Part shown: positions 16,744 to 22,863 of the stretch, piece by piece
Layout: every line of letters begins with the position of its first letter
How positions within the stretch are numbered: the stretch's first letter is position 1
Assembly: GCA_045654685.1 (NCBI GenBank)
Contig: JAZONV010000054.1
Coordinates: 1-45,951, forward strand
From: RGIG1828 sp045654685
GTDB lineage: Bacteria > Bacillota > Clostridia > UMGS1810
Reading direction: 5' to 3'
Length of the DNA: 45,951 bases
The notes under the pieces: model-generated
Databases searched by the model: none
The model's input: only the letters and a program-made list of their open reading frames with translations
Told to the model about the DNA's origin: nothing
Position numbers and translations under genes: made by a program

Positions 16744-17103
16744 TTAATCCCTTATTATTGCCAGTATTCTTTTCTTTGCAATTCTACCCCAATTGGTTCT
16801 ATAAAATAGAGGTGTTTCTCCCTTAATCATAAGGTCATTTAATACCTTATAAACTTTTACATAACAAGCATATGTATTATTCCCTAGGTTGATTGTATCA
16901 TAGACTAAAACATTATATTTTGTCAATGGTTGCAATTTCTGTACTGTGTCTGCTTGGTAGTCATATATTAAGTGCATCATATTACTGAATTCTTTATAAT
17001 ACCTTTTTCTTTTGTACCTGGGTGGTATCTTGCTTATTTCATTATCTACTGTTTTTTGAAACTCCATAAAAGTTTCACTAGATATAATCTTGATTTCTTC
17101 CAT
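16744..17103 (-). CDS. Unknown basic protein of the element, 119 aa
   Basis: I do not recognise the family. It is soluble and basic, with a Lys/Arg/Tyr-rich stretch (PPRYKRKRYYKEF, about residues 27-39). There is no signal peptide or membrane helix. It lies next to the left end of the element, reading toward att. It has a good promoter (17182-17209) overlapped by a 22-bp palindrome. ATG 17103 itself lacks a ribosome-binding site. A seven-codon leader with a good AGGAG ends 14 nt upstream, so coupled translation is likely. Confidence 0.55.
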   Translation of the reverse strand: MEEIKIISSETFMEFQKTVDNEISKIPPRYKRKRYYKEFSNMMHLIYDYQADTVQKLQPLTKYNVLVYDTINLGNNTYACYVKVYKVLNDLMIKGETPLFYRTNWGRIAKKRILAIIRD

Positions 17104-17117
17104 TTGATTTTATATAT

Positions 17118-17141
17118 TCAGAAAATATCAAAACTGAACAT
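17118..17141 (-). CDS. Seven-codon leader peptide upstream of the 119-aa gene
   Basis: ATG 17141 follows AAAAAAGGAG at ideal spacing, but the frame reads only MFSFDIF and stops at TGA 17118. The 119-aa gene begins 14 nt later in another frame without its own ribosome-binding site. This is a candidate for translational coupling, or less likely a frameshift. Confidence 0.4.
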   Translation of the reverse strand: MFSFDIF

Positions 17142-17164
17142 ATCTACTCCTTTTTTACTGTCTG

Positions 17165-17209
17165 ATACTTTTTATATAAAAAGTATAAAATATTTTTCAG
17201 AATTGTCAA
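17165..17209 (-). promoter_or_regulatory. Promoter and 22-bp palindromic operator of the 119-aa gene
   Basis: On the minus strand: TTGACA (17209-17204), 16-bp spacer, TATACT (17187-17182). A perfect 22-bp palindrome (17165-17186) overlaps the -10 and the likely start of transcription, the expected place for a repressor. The binding protein is not known; candidates are the two winged-helix proteins of the element. Confidence 0.6.
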
Positions 17210-17276
17210 ATTAAAAAAGGTGTTTTGATTTAGACGGTAAAATAATAATTATAAGCAAATTACATTGATAGTGTGT

Positions 17277-17282
17277 TATAAT
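17277..17282 (+). promoter_or_regulatory. Extended -10 promoter of the candidate ncRNA
   Basis: TATAAT (17277-17282) preceded by TGt, so an extended -10 that can work with a poor -35. It predicts transcription from about 17289. Confidence 0.5.
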
Positions 17283-17288
17283 ATCTAT

Positions 17289-17591
17289 ATTAAGTCAAAC
17301 TCGATACAACCCCAAAAAGTGGGGCAACACTCAACAGATACTTTCAGATTGGAAATTACCCTTAATGCCCTTTGTCTTTCCTACAAATGATATTACTGTT
17401 CTTGACAAGGTGGGAAATAAGGAAAAAATAATCTTCTTTTTTACAACCAATCCTGGTTGATGATATATACATTATTTTGGGACTTTTTTGGTTCTATATG
17501 CCTATGGCATACTAAACAAAAAAGTCAAAGGGTAATTTTCTCACAACAGAGTAGACTTGCAGACAAGATGCATCCCTTGTCTGCTTTTTTT
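17289..17591 (+). ncRNA. Candidate structured non-coding RNA, about 300 nt
   Basis: No reading frame of useful length lies here, yet the stretch has an extended -10 promoter at its start and a clear Rho-independent terminator at its end (9-bp stem 17559-17567/17576-17584, then seven T). A 13-bp long-range helix (17351-17363 with 17528-17540, one G-U) would close a multibranch domain. Inside it are a 6-bp tetraloop hairpin (17444-17449/17454-17459) and a long imperfect hairpin (17481-17526). A CCCC/GGGG hairpin lies at about 17310-17324. It resembles no RNA family I can name. It could be an independent RNA or the attenuated leader of the recombinase at 17771. Confidence 0.55.
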
Positions 17592-17658
17592 ATCATAGAA
17601 TTATGATAAAAAATACTCTGCCAGTGCTTGGTTAGGTGTTAAACCTAAACGAGCACTG
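17586..17658. other. Two further stem-loops between the ncRNA and the recombinase
   Basis: A perfect 12-bp A/T hairpin (17586-17597 with 17602-17613) begins in the terminator's T-tract. A larger hairpin (17622-17658) has 9 and then 6 base pairs separated by one mismatch. The role is unknown; a replication or processing signal or leader control are options. The remaining bases to 17719 are A-rich and featureless. Confidence 0.45.
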
Positions 17659-17719
17659 CATTCAGAAAAAAATCTAAAAAATGAATTTAAAAGGAAAAAA
17701 TTAAAATAAAATGTAAAAA

Positions 17720-17752
17720 ATCAGATTTACTGAAAAAACCAGTAAATCTGAT
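17720..17752 (+). promoter_or_regulatory. 13-bp hairpin just upstream of the recombinase ribosome-binding site
   Basis: 17720-17732 pairs perfectly with 17740-17752 (7-nt loop). It ends 8 nt before AAGGAGG of the gene at 17771. There is no T-tract, so translational control or mRNA protection is more likely than termination. Confidence 0.5.
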
Positions 17753-17770
17753 AGAAAAAAGGAGGAATAT

Positions 17771-18730
17771 ATGGGAAAATCAAAATCTTTGGGTTATCAG
17801 ATACACTCTGCACTCAATGTCATAAACCTACAAGAATCAGAGAAAAGAACAGAGCTTTTTAATAAATTAAATGGCACAGATTTTCAGTATGTAGGAAAAA
17901 GGGAATTTAAAAAGTTAGGGCAAACAAAAGAATTTATCTTTTCAAAAAGGACTGCAGAAAATACAACAGAAAAGGCAAAAACATTCTGCACTTTTCTGAA
18001 AGAAAATTATAATATAAAACTTGTAAGAGATATAACACCAAGTATGGCAATAGCATTCTTACAGACAAAAGAAGGATGCTCTGCAAAAACCATAAGTGCA
18101 TATAAAAATATGCTCTACAAGGTCAGTTATGCTATTACATTAAGGTTTAATGCAGAGGGGTTTTATAATAAGGCAGTATCAGAATTCAAACCAGAAAACA
18201 CCTATAAAAGCAATTCTAAAAGACTTTACACAAATGAACAGATAGAGCAAATTATCAACTACAAATCAGACAGACAAAATGAATTAAAGTGTATGGCATA
18301 TACTGGGTGCAGAATACATGAATTAATTTCTATCAAGGTTTCATCCATAGATTTAGACGGAAGGACAATTCACATTATAGGAAAAGGGGGTAAAGATACT
18401 TTAAGACCTTTATCCCCACAAGGAATACTATTTTTGAAAGATATGATAAAAGGGAAAGAATTAGACGACAACCTTTTCAATCTTCCTAAAAATGAAAAGG
18501 AAACTAGGCAGTTAATGTCTAATGAAATCAGAAAAATTACTACTGCATTGAATCTCCCCATAAGTGGCAAAAACCATGAATTCAGAAAGTATGCAGCACA
18601 ACAGTTCTGTTCCTATCTTATCAACCACAAAGGATGGAGCAAGGAAAAAGCAAGGGAGTTTGTGAGCAGTAGGTTTCTTGCCCATGGATTGGGCAGAGAA
18701 GATATAAAAAGAATTTATTTAGACAGTTAA
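17771..18730 (+). CDS. Tyrosine recombinase (second recombinase of the element), 319 aa
   Basis: DNA strand-exchange enzyme of the phage-integrase superfamily. A SAM-like core-binding domain (about residues 60-145) precedes a catalytic domain with Arg 181 (TGCRIHEL), Lys 205 (GKGGKDT), His 269 and Arg 272 (NHEFRKYA), His 305 (AHGLGRED) and Tyr 316, so all catalytic positions are filled. The last catalytic residue lies only three residues from the C-terminus. It is unlike the att-linked integrase at 22864 and lacks an arm-binding domain. It may resolve multimers of the circular form or invert or exchange cargo. AAGGAGG precedes ATG 17771. It is convergent with the next gene. Confidence 0.85.
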   Translation: MGKSKSLGYQIHSALNVINLQESEKRTELFNKLNGTDFQYVGKREFKKLGQTKEFIFSKRTAENTTEKAKTFCTFLKENYNIKLVRDITPSMAIAFLQTKEGCSAKTISAYKNMLYKVSYAITLRFNAEGFYNKAVSEFKPENTYKSNSKRLYTNEQIEQIINYKSDRQNELKCMAYTGCRIHELISIKVSSIDLDGRTIHIIGKGGKDTLRPLSPQGILFLKDMIKGKELDDNLFNLPKNEKETRQLMSNEIRKITTALNLPISGKNHEFRKYAAQQFCSYLINHKGWSKEKAREFVSSRFLAHGLGREDIKRIYLDS

Positions 18731-18739
18731 TCCAGAGCT

Positions 18740-19327
18740 TTAATCTTCAATCTGATTTGTTAGGTAAGACTTTATCTGTTCATTTATATACTTGTTTTTT
18801 CTGTTGTTCTTGGTGTTTTTCAGAATTCTTATTCTGTCTATAATTTCAGTAATAGACACATTTTTTCTTTTAAATGTGTTTTCTACAAGGTACATGTACC
18901 TTATGTCATAGAATCTGGCATAATAGACAGGGTTTATAACTACAAAATTGCTTTTCCCTTTTTTGTAGTAGTCTATAATGTTATGCTCCTTTAAGACTTT
19001 TAGACAGTTGTATATATAGACTGTTGTAAATTCCAAATTGTCTGCTATTTCTTTTACTGTCAGATTGATTAGGTTCAAATCTGGTTCAATGTATCTGGAG
19101 TTAATATTAACAAGCAATATAAAAAAATTGATGTATTTTCTTTCAAGGTCAGTATTAAAAATCAGTTCATTCAGTTTTATATCAAATATTTTGGTGAATC
19201 TACGTCTGTCAGTTTGGTCTCTATCTTTGATTAAGACTGTATTATATCCCTTGTCTGTTATGCTTTCAATTTCTTCTTTCAAGTGGTGTTGTGTTTCAAA
19301 TTGACTCTTTTTTTCTCTCATAACCAA
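18740..19327 (-). CDS. Winged-helix protein, RepL-like, 195 aa
   Basis: DNA-binding protein of the element. A winged helix spans about residues 85-150: VKEIADNLEFTTVYIYNCL then LKEHNIIDYYKKG, followed by FVVINPVYY. That INP pattern resembles Firmicute plasmid replication proteins of the RepL family, which would make it a replication initiator. A plain transcriptional regulator is the alternative. The C-terminus is Lys/Asn-rich. AGGAG precedes ATG 19327. The promoter region carries an inverted repeat (TATAAACTGT and ACAGTTTATA, about 20 bp apart), suggesting autoregulation. Confidence 0.5.
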   Translation of the reverse strand: MVMREKKSQFETQHHLKEEIESITDKGYNTVLIKDRDQTDRRRFTKIFDIKLNELIFNTDLERKYINFFILLVNINSRYIEPDLNLINLTVKEIADNLEFTTVYIYNCLKVLKEHNIIDYYKKGKSNFVVINPVYYARFYDIRYMYLVENTFKRKNVSITEIIDRIRILKNTKNNRKNKYINEQIKSYLTNQIED

Positions 19328-19391
19328 CTCCTTTTTTATAAAAATTATAAACTGTGCTTTATAATATCATAAAATACAGTTTATATATTTG

Positions 19392-19430
19392 ATGCCCCTT
19401 AAATGCCTATTTAACAACATTTAGGGGCAT
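19392..19430. terminator. Hairpin between the two winged-helix genes
   Basis: 13 paired bases (19392-19405 with 19418-19430, one bulged T) with GC-rich core GCCCC/GGGGC. It probably ends the transcript of the gene at 19463. Confidence 0.6.
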
Positions 19431-19462
19431 ATTTTATGTTTTGGTTCTTCTCACTCTTTGTA

Positions 19463-19885
19463 TTATGAAATGTCTGATATATCAATAACATTATCAGAAA
19501 AAACAAAAGATATTTCTTTCCATGCTTTGCATTCTGCAACAACATACTCAATATTGAACAATCTGAAATAAGTTTCAAAAAAAGAATAAATCTCAGTAGT
19601 CCAATTTCTGATTTTTAGAACACCGTCTGAAAAATAAACCTCTGAATCATAGACTGCCTTAGCATAAAAAAATAGACATTCTATAAGTCTGTATTGATTT
19701 ACCATTATGAACCCTTTGCAGTTTTCAACAATGCCTTTTTCTATTAAAGAAGATATTACATATGATATGTTAGGTTGAGTACAACCGATGGCATTTGCCA
19801 TCTCTTCCTGGTTAAAATAAAAAGACTTGTTGTTCAAAAAAGATATGGTTAGTATCTCACTACTGTTAATGAAAAAATTGCTCAT
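19463..19885 (-). CDS. Small winged-helix DNA-binding protein, 140 aa
   Basis: Residues about 22-62 form a MarR/Crp-like winged helix (FNQEEMANAIGCTQPNISYV, then SLIEKGIVEN). The rest is aromatic and shows no known ligand domain. Its architecture is similar to the neighbour at 18740, so the pair may be related. AGGAGG precedes ATG 19885. Promoter TTGACT-17-TATAAC (19978-19950) is overlapped by a 13-bp palindrome (19943-19955), a likely autoregulatory site. Confidence 0.55.
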   Translation of the reverse strand: MSNFFINSSEILTISFLNNKSFYFNQEEMANAIGCTQPNISYVISSLIEKGIVENCKGFIMVNQYRLIECLFFYAKAVYDSEVYFSDGVLKIRNWTTEIYSFFETYFRLFNIEYVVAECKAWKEISFVFSDNVIDISDIS

Positions 19886-19942
19886 TAAACACCTCCTATA
19901 AAATTATTTTTGTATGAGATTATAAAAATATAAATCCCTTTA

Positions 19943-19978
19943 TATAACAGTTATACTATGCCTTTTTTATACAGTCAA
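19943..19978 (-). promoter_or_regulatory. Promoter with palindromic operator for the 140-aa regulator
   Basis: On the minus strand: TTGACT (19978-19973), 17-bp spacer, TATAAC (19955-19950). The palindrome TATAACAGTTATA (19943-19955) covers the -10. Confidence 0.65.
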
Positions 19979-19983
19979 ATTAA

Positions 19984-20010
19984 AAAGACAGAGTCAAAAA
20001 CTCTGCCTTT
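19984..20010 (-). terminator. Terminator after the 138-aa membrane protein
   Basis: Stem CAGAGT/ACTCTG extended by AAAG/CTTT around one mismatch. Reading leftward it is followed by a T-rich stretch. Confidence 0.65.
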
Positions 20011-20026
20011 TATAACAATATAAATA

Positions 20027-20443
20027 TTATGATTTTTTCTGATATATCCAATAGCAAATCCAATAAATAATTACAAGAACAAATTGAGAATACCCAATCC
20101 ATTTTGCAACATCAGGCATATCAATTAGTGATGTAATAATTACAACAGAACAACTGATTAAAAGGTATATAGAAAATGTTGCACTTTTTGCCTTTTGAAT
20201 AATTGATAGATTTCTTTCATCAGTTTCGTTGATTTTTTGCTTTTTGATACTATCCTCATTTTTAGTAATTTTCAAATATTGTATAATGCGTGCTACACCT
20301 ACCATTGCTACTGCAAAACCAAATGCCGATATGAACTCATTGTTAGTTTTTGATGCAAATACTCCAACAATCATCATTACCCCAAGTACAAGACAAATAA
20401 CACCAATGTACAATCTTTGTTTAAGTTTCTTTTTGAATTCCAT
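20027..20443 (-). CDS. Four-helix membrane protein paired with XRE regulator, 138 aa
   Basis: Four transmembrane helices (about residues 12-30, 37-56, 87-106 and 113-134) with a charged loop between helices two and three carrying INETDERNL. This is the layout of small DUF2178-like membrane proteins that often follow a YozG-type HTH gene in Firmicutes. Its function is unknown. The start lies 2 bp after the stop of the XRE gene, so the two form one operon. Confidence 0.65.
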   Translation of the reverse strand: MEFKKKLKQRLYIGVICLVLGVMMIVGVFASKTNNEFISAFGFAVAMVGVARIIQYLKITKNEDSIKKQKINETDERNLSIIQKAKSATFSIYLLISCSVVIITSLIDMPDVAKWIGYSQFVLVIIYWICYWIYQKKS

Positions 20444-20445
20444 AA

Positions 20446-20643
20446 TTAATCCTCCTCAAAAATAAATACTTCTTCTATTTGCATCCCAAAATATTTTGAG
20501 ATTTTGTGTGCCAGTTGTAGTGAGGCATTATATTTCCCATTTTCCAATGATATTATTGTTTGACGAGTCACTCCCACTGCTCCTGCCAAGTCATCTTGTG
20601 TTGTTTTGTTTTGTTTTCGTAATTCTCTTATTTTGTTATTCAA
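20446..20643 (-). CDS. XRE-family helix-turn-helix regulator (YozG/Cro-like), 65 aa
   Basis: Single-domain HTH protein. KTTQDDLAGAVGVTRQTIIS forms the helix-turn-helix (residues 14-33), followed by LENGKYNASLQLAHKISKYF. It starts at TTG 20643, 8 bases after GGAGG; no ATG is available nearby. It has a perfect-consensus promoter with a 16-bp palindrome immediately downstream, so it probably represses itself and the membrane protein gene behind it. Confidence 0.85.
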   Translation of the reverse strand: MNNKIRELRKQNKTTQDDLAGAVGVTRQTIISLENGKYNASLQLAHKISKYFGMQIEEVFIFEED

Positions 20644-20662
20644 CCAAACACCTCCATATACA

Positions 20663-20713
20663 GTAAAGTATACTTTACATTTTAATTATAATATACAATT
20701 TGCAAAATGTCAA
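20663..20713 (-). promoter_or_regulatory. Consensus promoter and 16-bp operator of the XRE operon
   Basis: On the minus strand: TTGACA (20713-20708), 17-bp spacer, TATAAT (20690-20685). The perfect palindrome GTAAAGTATACTTTAC (20663-20678) lies at the transcription start. A related half-site (TGTAAAATACAC) overlaps the -35. This is a textbook repressor arrangement. Confidence 0.8.
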
Positions 20714-20752
20714 GTGTATTTTACATTTAAAATCATATACAGTCAAAGAAAA

Positions 20753-20778
20753 AAGGATAAGGCAAAAACCCTATCCTT
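20753..20778 (-). terminator. Terminator after the small membrane protein
   Basis: Stem 20753-20762 with 20769-20778 (one mismatch, 6-nt loop), followed leftward by TTTTTTCTTT. Confidence 0.7.
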
Positions 20779-20827
20779 AAAATAATTGCTATATTAGGCA
20801 CTTGTTTTGATATAGACAAATCGGAAC

Positions 20828-20995
20828 TTACTTATTTTCTTTATCTTGTTTAGCAATTAAAACAATAGAAATAACAAGCATAACAACTCCAAGTGTAAAA
20901 AGCACACTACCTATAACAGTATTTAATTGATTTGCAAAAAAACCAATCATGCCACTTCCTAATACACAACAAGCAGTCTGTACAATTTTTCTCAT
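20828..20995 (-). CDS. Small two-helix membrane protein, 55 aa
   Basis: Two hydrophobic helices (about residues 5-24 and 28-48) and a charged C-terminal tail (AKQDKENK). The start was set at ATG 20995 because GAGGTG lies 6 bases before it; a longer frame to 21016 would overlap the upstream gene. It follows the 160-aa gene closely, so the two are probably one transcript ending at 20753. No family recognised. Size and topology fit a toxin or a membrane regulator, but nothing specific supports either. Confidence 0.55.
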   Translation of the reverse strand: MRKIVQTACCVLGSGMIGFFANQLNTVIGSVLFTLGVVMLVISIVLIAKQDKENK

Positions 20996-21009
20996 ATTCA
21001 ACACCTCGA

Positions 21010-21492
21010 TTACCATTGTGGGGTTCTGTTACCAAGCTCTATATCTTCAATGGTGTAAATGTTCAAACTTTCAAACCATTTTCTGACTTTCCATCCTTGA
21101 TAGGTGAGTTCGTCTAATTGATCCATTTCAGAAAACTTAACCATCTTGAACTCATAACAGATTTCAAAGTCTTTTATACCCTTTTGAACAACTTTTTTAT
21201 CTGCACCGTCTAATTCTCTACTCAGTATGCAACAAGGAAACCCTTGCTTAGTAGGTGCAATTTCTTCAATCACTCCTGCTATTTTCAATTCTTTTTTGTT
21301 AGGGAGTTTGTCATATATCCAAGTAGTATAGACCTCTCCGTCTGATGTGTTGCCATAAATCTTACAATTTACAAACTGACCAGAGTATTGTCTTTCTCTG
21401 ATGTAATTTTCAACAAACTCTCTATAATCTGATACATTTTTTGGGTTATCAAACCCATTTTCATATTTTAAAGTATAAACATTCCTAGGCAT
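21010..21492 (-). CDS. Unknown soluble protein of the element, 160 aa
   Basis: No family recognised. Mixed alpha/beta protein with several aromatic residues, one CC pair (PCCILSREL) and a tryptophan-rich end (YQGWKVRKWFESLN, GNRTPQW). No membrane segment. ATG 21492 is preceded by GAGGAGGG at good spacing; an in-frame start at 21510 overlaps it. It is driven by TTGACG-17-TATAAT with extended -10 (21556-21528), divergent from the methyltransferase gene. Its position opposite a methyltransferase would suit a partner or restriction-related role, but no nuclease motif is visible. Confidence 0.6.
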   Translation of the reverse strand: MPRNVYTLKYENGFDNPKNVSDYREFVENYIRERQYSGQFVNCKIYGNTSDGEVYTTWIYDKLPNKKELKIAGVIEEIAPTKQGFPCCILSRELDGADKKVVQKGIKDFEICYEFKMVKFSEMDQLDELTYQGWKVRKWFESLNIYTIEDIELGNRTPQW

Positions 21493-21527
21493 ATAAAAAA
21501 CCCTCCTCAATTTCCTTTGATACTATA

Positions 21528-21556
21528 ATTATAGCACTTTTTCACCTTGTCGTCAA
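21528..21556 (-). promoter_or_regulatory. Promoter of the 160-aa gene
   Basis: On the minus strand: TTGACG, 17-bp spacer, TATAAT with TGc extension. Confidence 0.7.
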
Positions 21557-21563
21557 TGTTTTT

Positions 21564-21671
21564 TTGATATATTTAGTGATATTTTTTTTACCATACTTAG
21601 TGATATGAAAAGTGAGGCATCAAGCGGGTTTTGAGGTGTTTTAAATATGTTTTTGATATTTGAAGTGATAT
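21564..21671. repeat. Bipartite TGATAT direct repeats between divergent promoters
   Basis: Two copies of a 19-bp motif, TTGATATnTnnAGTGATAT, lie at 21564-21582 and 21653-21671; within each the TGATAT units are 12 bp apart. Single AGTGATAT or GTGATAT copies lie at 21599-21606 and about 21755-21762. Each double copy sits upstream of one of the two divergent promoters. They could be activator or repressor sites or iterons; the remaining sequence of this 320-bp gap holds nothing else. Confidence 0.6.
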
Positions 21672-21700
21672 GGGAAAAGAAAAAAATAGTCCCAAAGGTA

Positions 21701-21729
21701 TTGACAAGTGAAAAGAATAGTGGTATAAT
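21701..21729 (+). promoter_or_regulatory. Perfect consensus promoter of the methyltransferase gene
   Basis: TTGACA (21701-21706), 17-bp spacer, TATAAT (21724-21729). The leader of about 80 nt has a GTGATAT copy. Confidence 0.85.
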
Positions 21730-21816
21730 AAGTCCCAGATGAAATGACACACTCTGTGATATTTCAAAAGTTGCTCATAGATTTTAAAAATAATAAAAAT
21801 GAGAGGAGTTGATTGA

Positions 21817-22608
21817 ATGAGCAAAAAAAAGAATAAGAGTAAGGCATTGCCTAAGAACAGAATTTACAATGAAAACTGTCTAAGTGGTATGAAGAAGATT
21901 GAAGATGCAAGTGTAGACTTTATCTGTTGTGATTTGCCATACCAGACAACCAAATGCAAATGGGATGTTATGATTCCATTTGAAGAGTTGTGGGAACAGT
22001 ACAAGAGAATACTGAAACCTAATGGAACAGTTGCTCTTTTTGGTGCAGAACCTTTTGCATCAATGGTTAGACTGTCTAATAAGGAAGATTATAAATATGA
22101 TTGGATTTGGAATAAGGTTTCAGCTGCAAACTTTGTACAAGCAAAAAATCAACCTTTAAGACAACATGAATGCATTTCTATCTTTCATAAGAAAGATTTT
22201 ATATATAACCCTCAAGGACTTGTTGAAATCAACAAGCCTTGCAAGGGTAAGAGTTACACAGATGATTGTTTTCTTGCAGGTCATTCACTTGATAATGATT
22301 ATGTACAGACTCATACTAACTACCCTAAAACAATACTGACATTTAGTAAGGAAAAGGGAAGAACAGTAGACGGTCATCCTAATCATGCAACTCAGAAACC
22401 TTTGGAATTGATTGAATATCTTGTAAAAACATACACAAATCCAGGTATGACTGTGATGGACAATTGTATGGGTTCTGGCACTTCTGCTATTGCTTGTTTA
22501 AAGACTGGCAGAGATTTCATAGGTTTTGAAACAGATACAAGATACTTTGAAATGGCACAACATAGGATTAATGATTATCTTATAGAAAAGTTAAAATGTA
22601 CTGCTTAA
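21817..22608 (+). CDS. Orphan DNA methyltransferase, beta class (N6-adenine or N4-cytosine)
   Basis: S-adenosylmethionine-dependent modification enzyme. The catalytic motif IV is DLPY (residues 39-42, in place of DPPY) and comes before the SAM-binding motif MDNCMGSGT (214-222). That order, with the target-recognition region between, defines the beta class. QKPLELIEYLV is the usual motif X. No restriction gene lies beside it. Similar single methylases are carried by phages and integrative elements for protection or regulation. GAGAGGAG precedes ATG 21817. The recognition sequence cannot be read from the protein. Confidence 0.9.
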   Translation: MSKKKNKSKALPKNRIYNENCLSGMKKIEDASVDFICCDLPYQTTKCKWDVMIPFEELWEQYKRILKPNGTVALFGAEPFASMVRLSNKEDYKYDWIWNKVSAANFVQAKNQPLRQHECISIFHKKDFIYNPQGLVEINKPCKGKSYTDDCFLAGHSLDNDYVQTHTNYPKTILTFSKEKGRTVDGHPNHATQKPLELIEYLVKTYTNPGMTVMDNCMGSGTSAIACLKTGRDFIGFETDTRYFEMAQHRINDYLIEKLKCTA

Positions 22609-22653
22609 TTGTACTTAAAATATAGATATTAACTAATGATAGGAGGAACTTGA

Positions 22654-22848
22654 ATGGAGAATACTTATAACACACCTAGACTAATGACAGTCAGACAGAT
22701 TGCAAGAACAGGTATAATTTCAGAGGGTGCTCTTAGAAGAATGATTAAAGAAGGGGTTGTAAAACCCCTTTACTCTGGCAACAGAGCTCTTCTGAATTTC
22801 AATATGGTATGTACCACAATTAACAATTTAACCACTTGTATAGCATAG
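22654..22848 (+). CDS. Excisionase-like MerR-type HTH protein, 64 aa
   Basis: Small DNA-bending protein likely to steer the integrase toward excision. MTVRQIARTGIISEGALRRM is a winged HTH of the excisionase/MerR type (residues 11-30), followed by IKEGVVKPLYSGNRALLNF. AGGAGG precedes the ATG. It lies 15 bp before int, as xis precedes int in Tn916-like elements. Confidence 0.8.
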   Translation: MENTYNTPRLMTVRQIARTGIISEGALRRMIKEGVVKPLYSGNRALLNFNMVCTTINNLTTCIA

Positions 22849-22863
22849 AAAGGAGCATTAAAC

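Noticed and set aside
17289..17591. Retron ncRNA or transposon guide RNA
   Set aside because: No reverse transcriptase, TnpB/IscB or Cas gene lies in the element, so these known RNA types are not supported.
21564..21762. CRISPR array
   Set aside because: Repeat units are short (19 bp), only two full copies, with uneven gaps and no cas genes.
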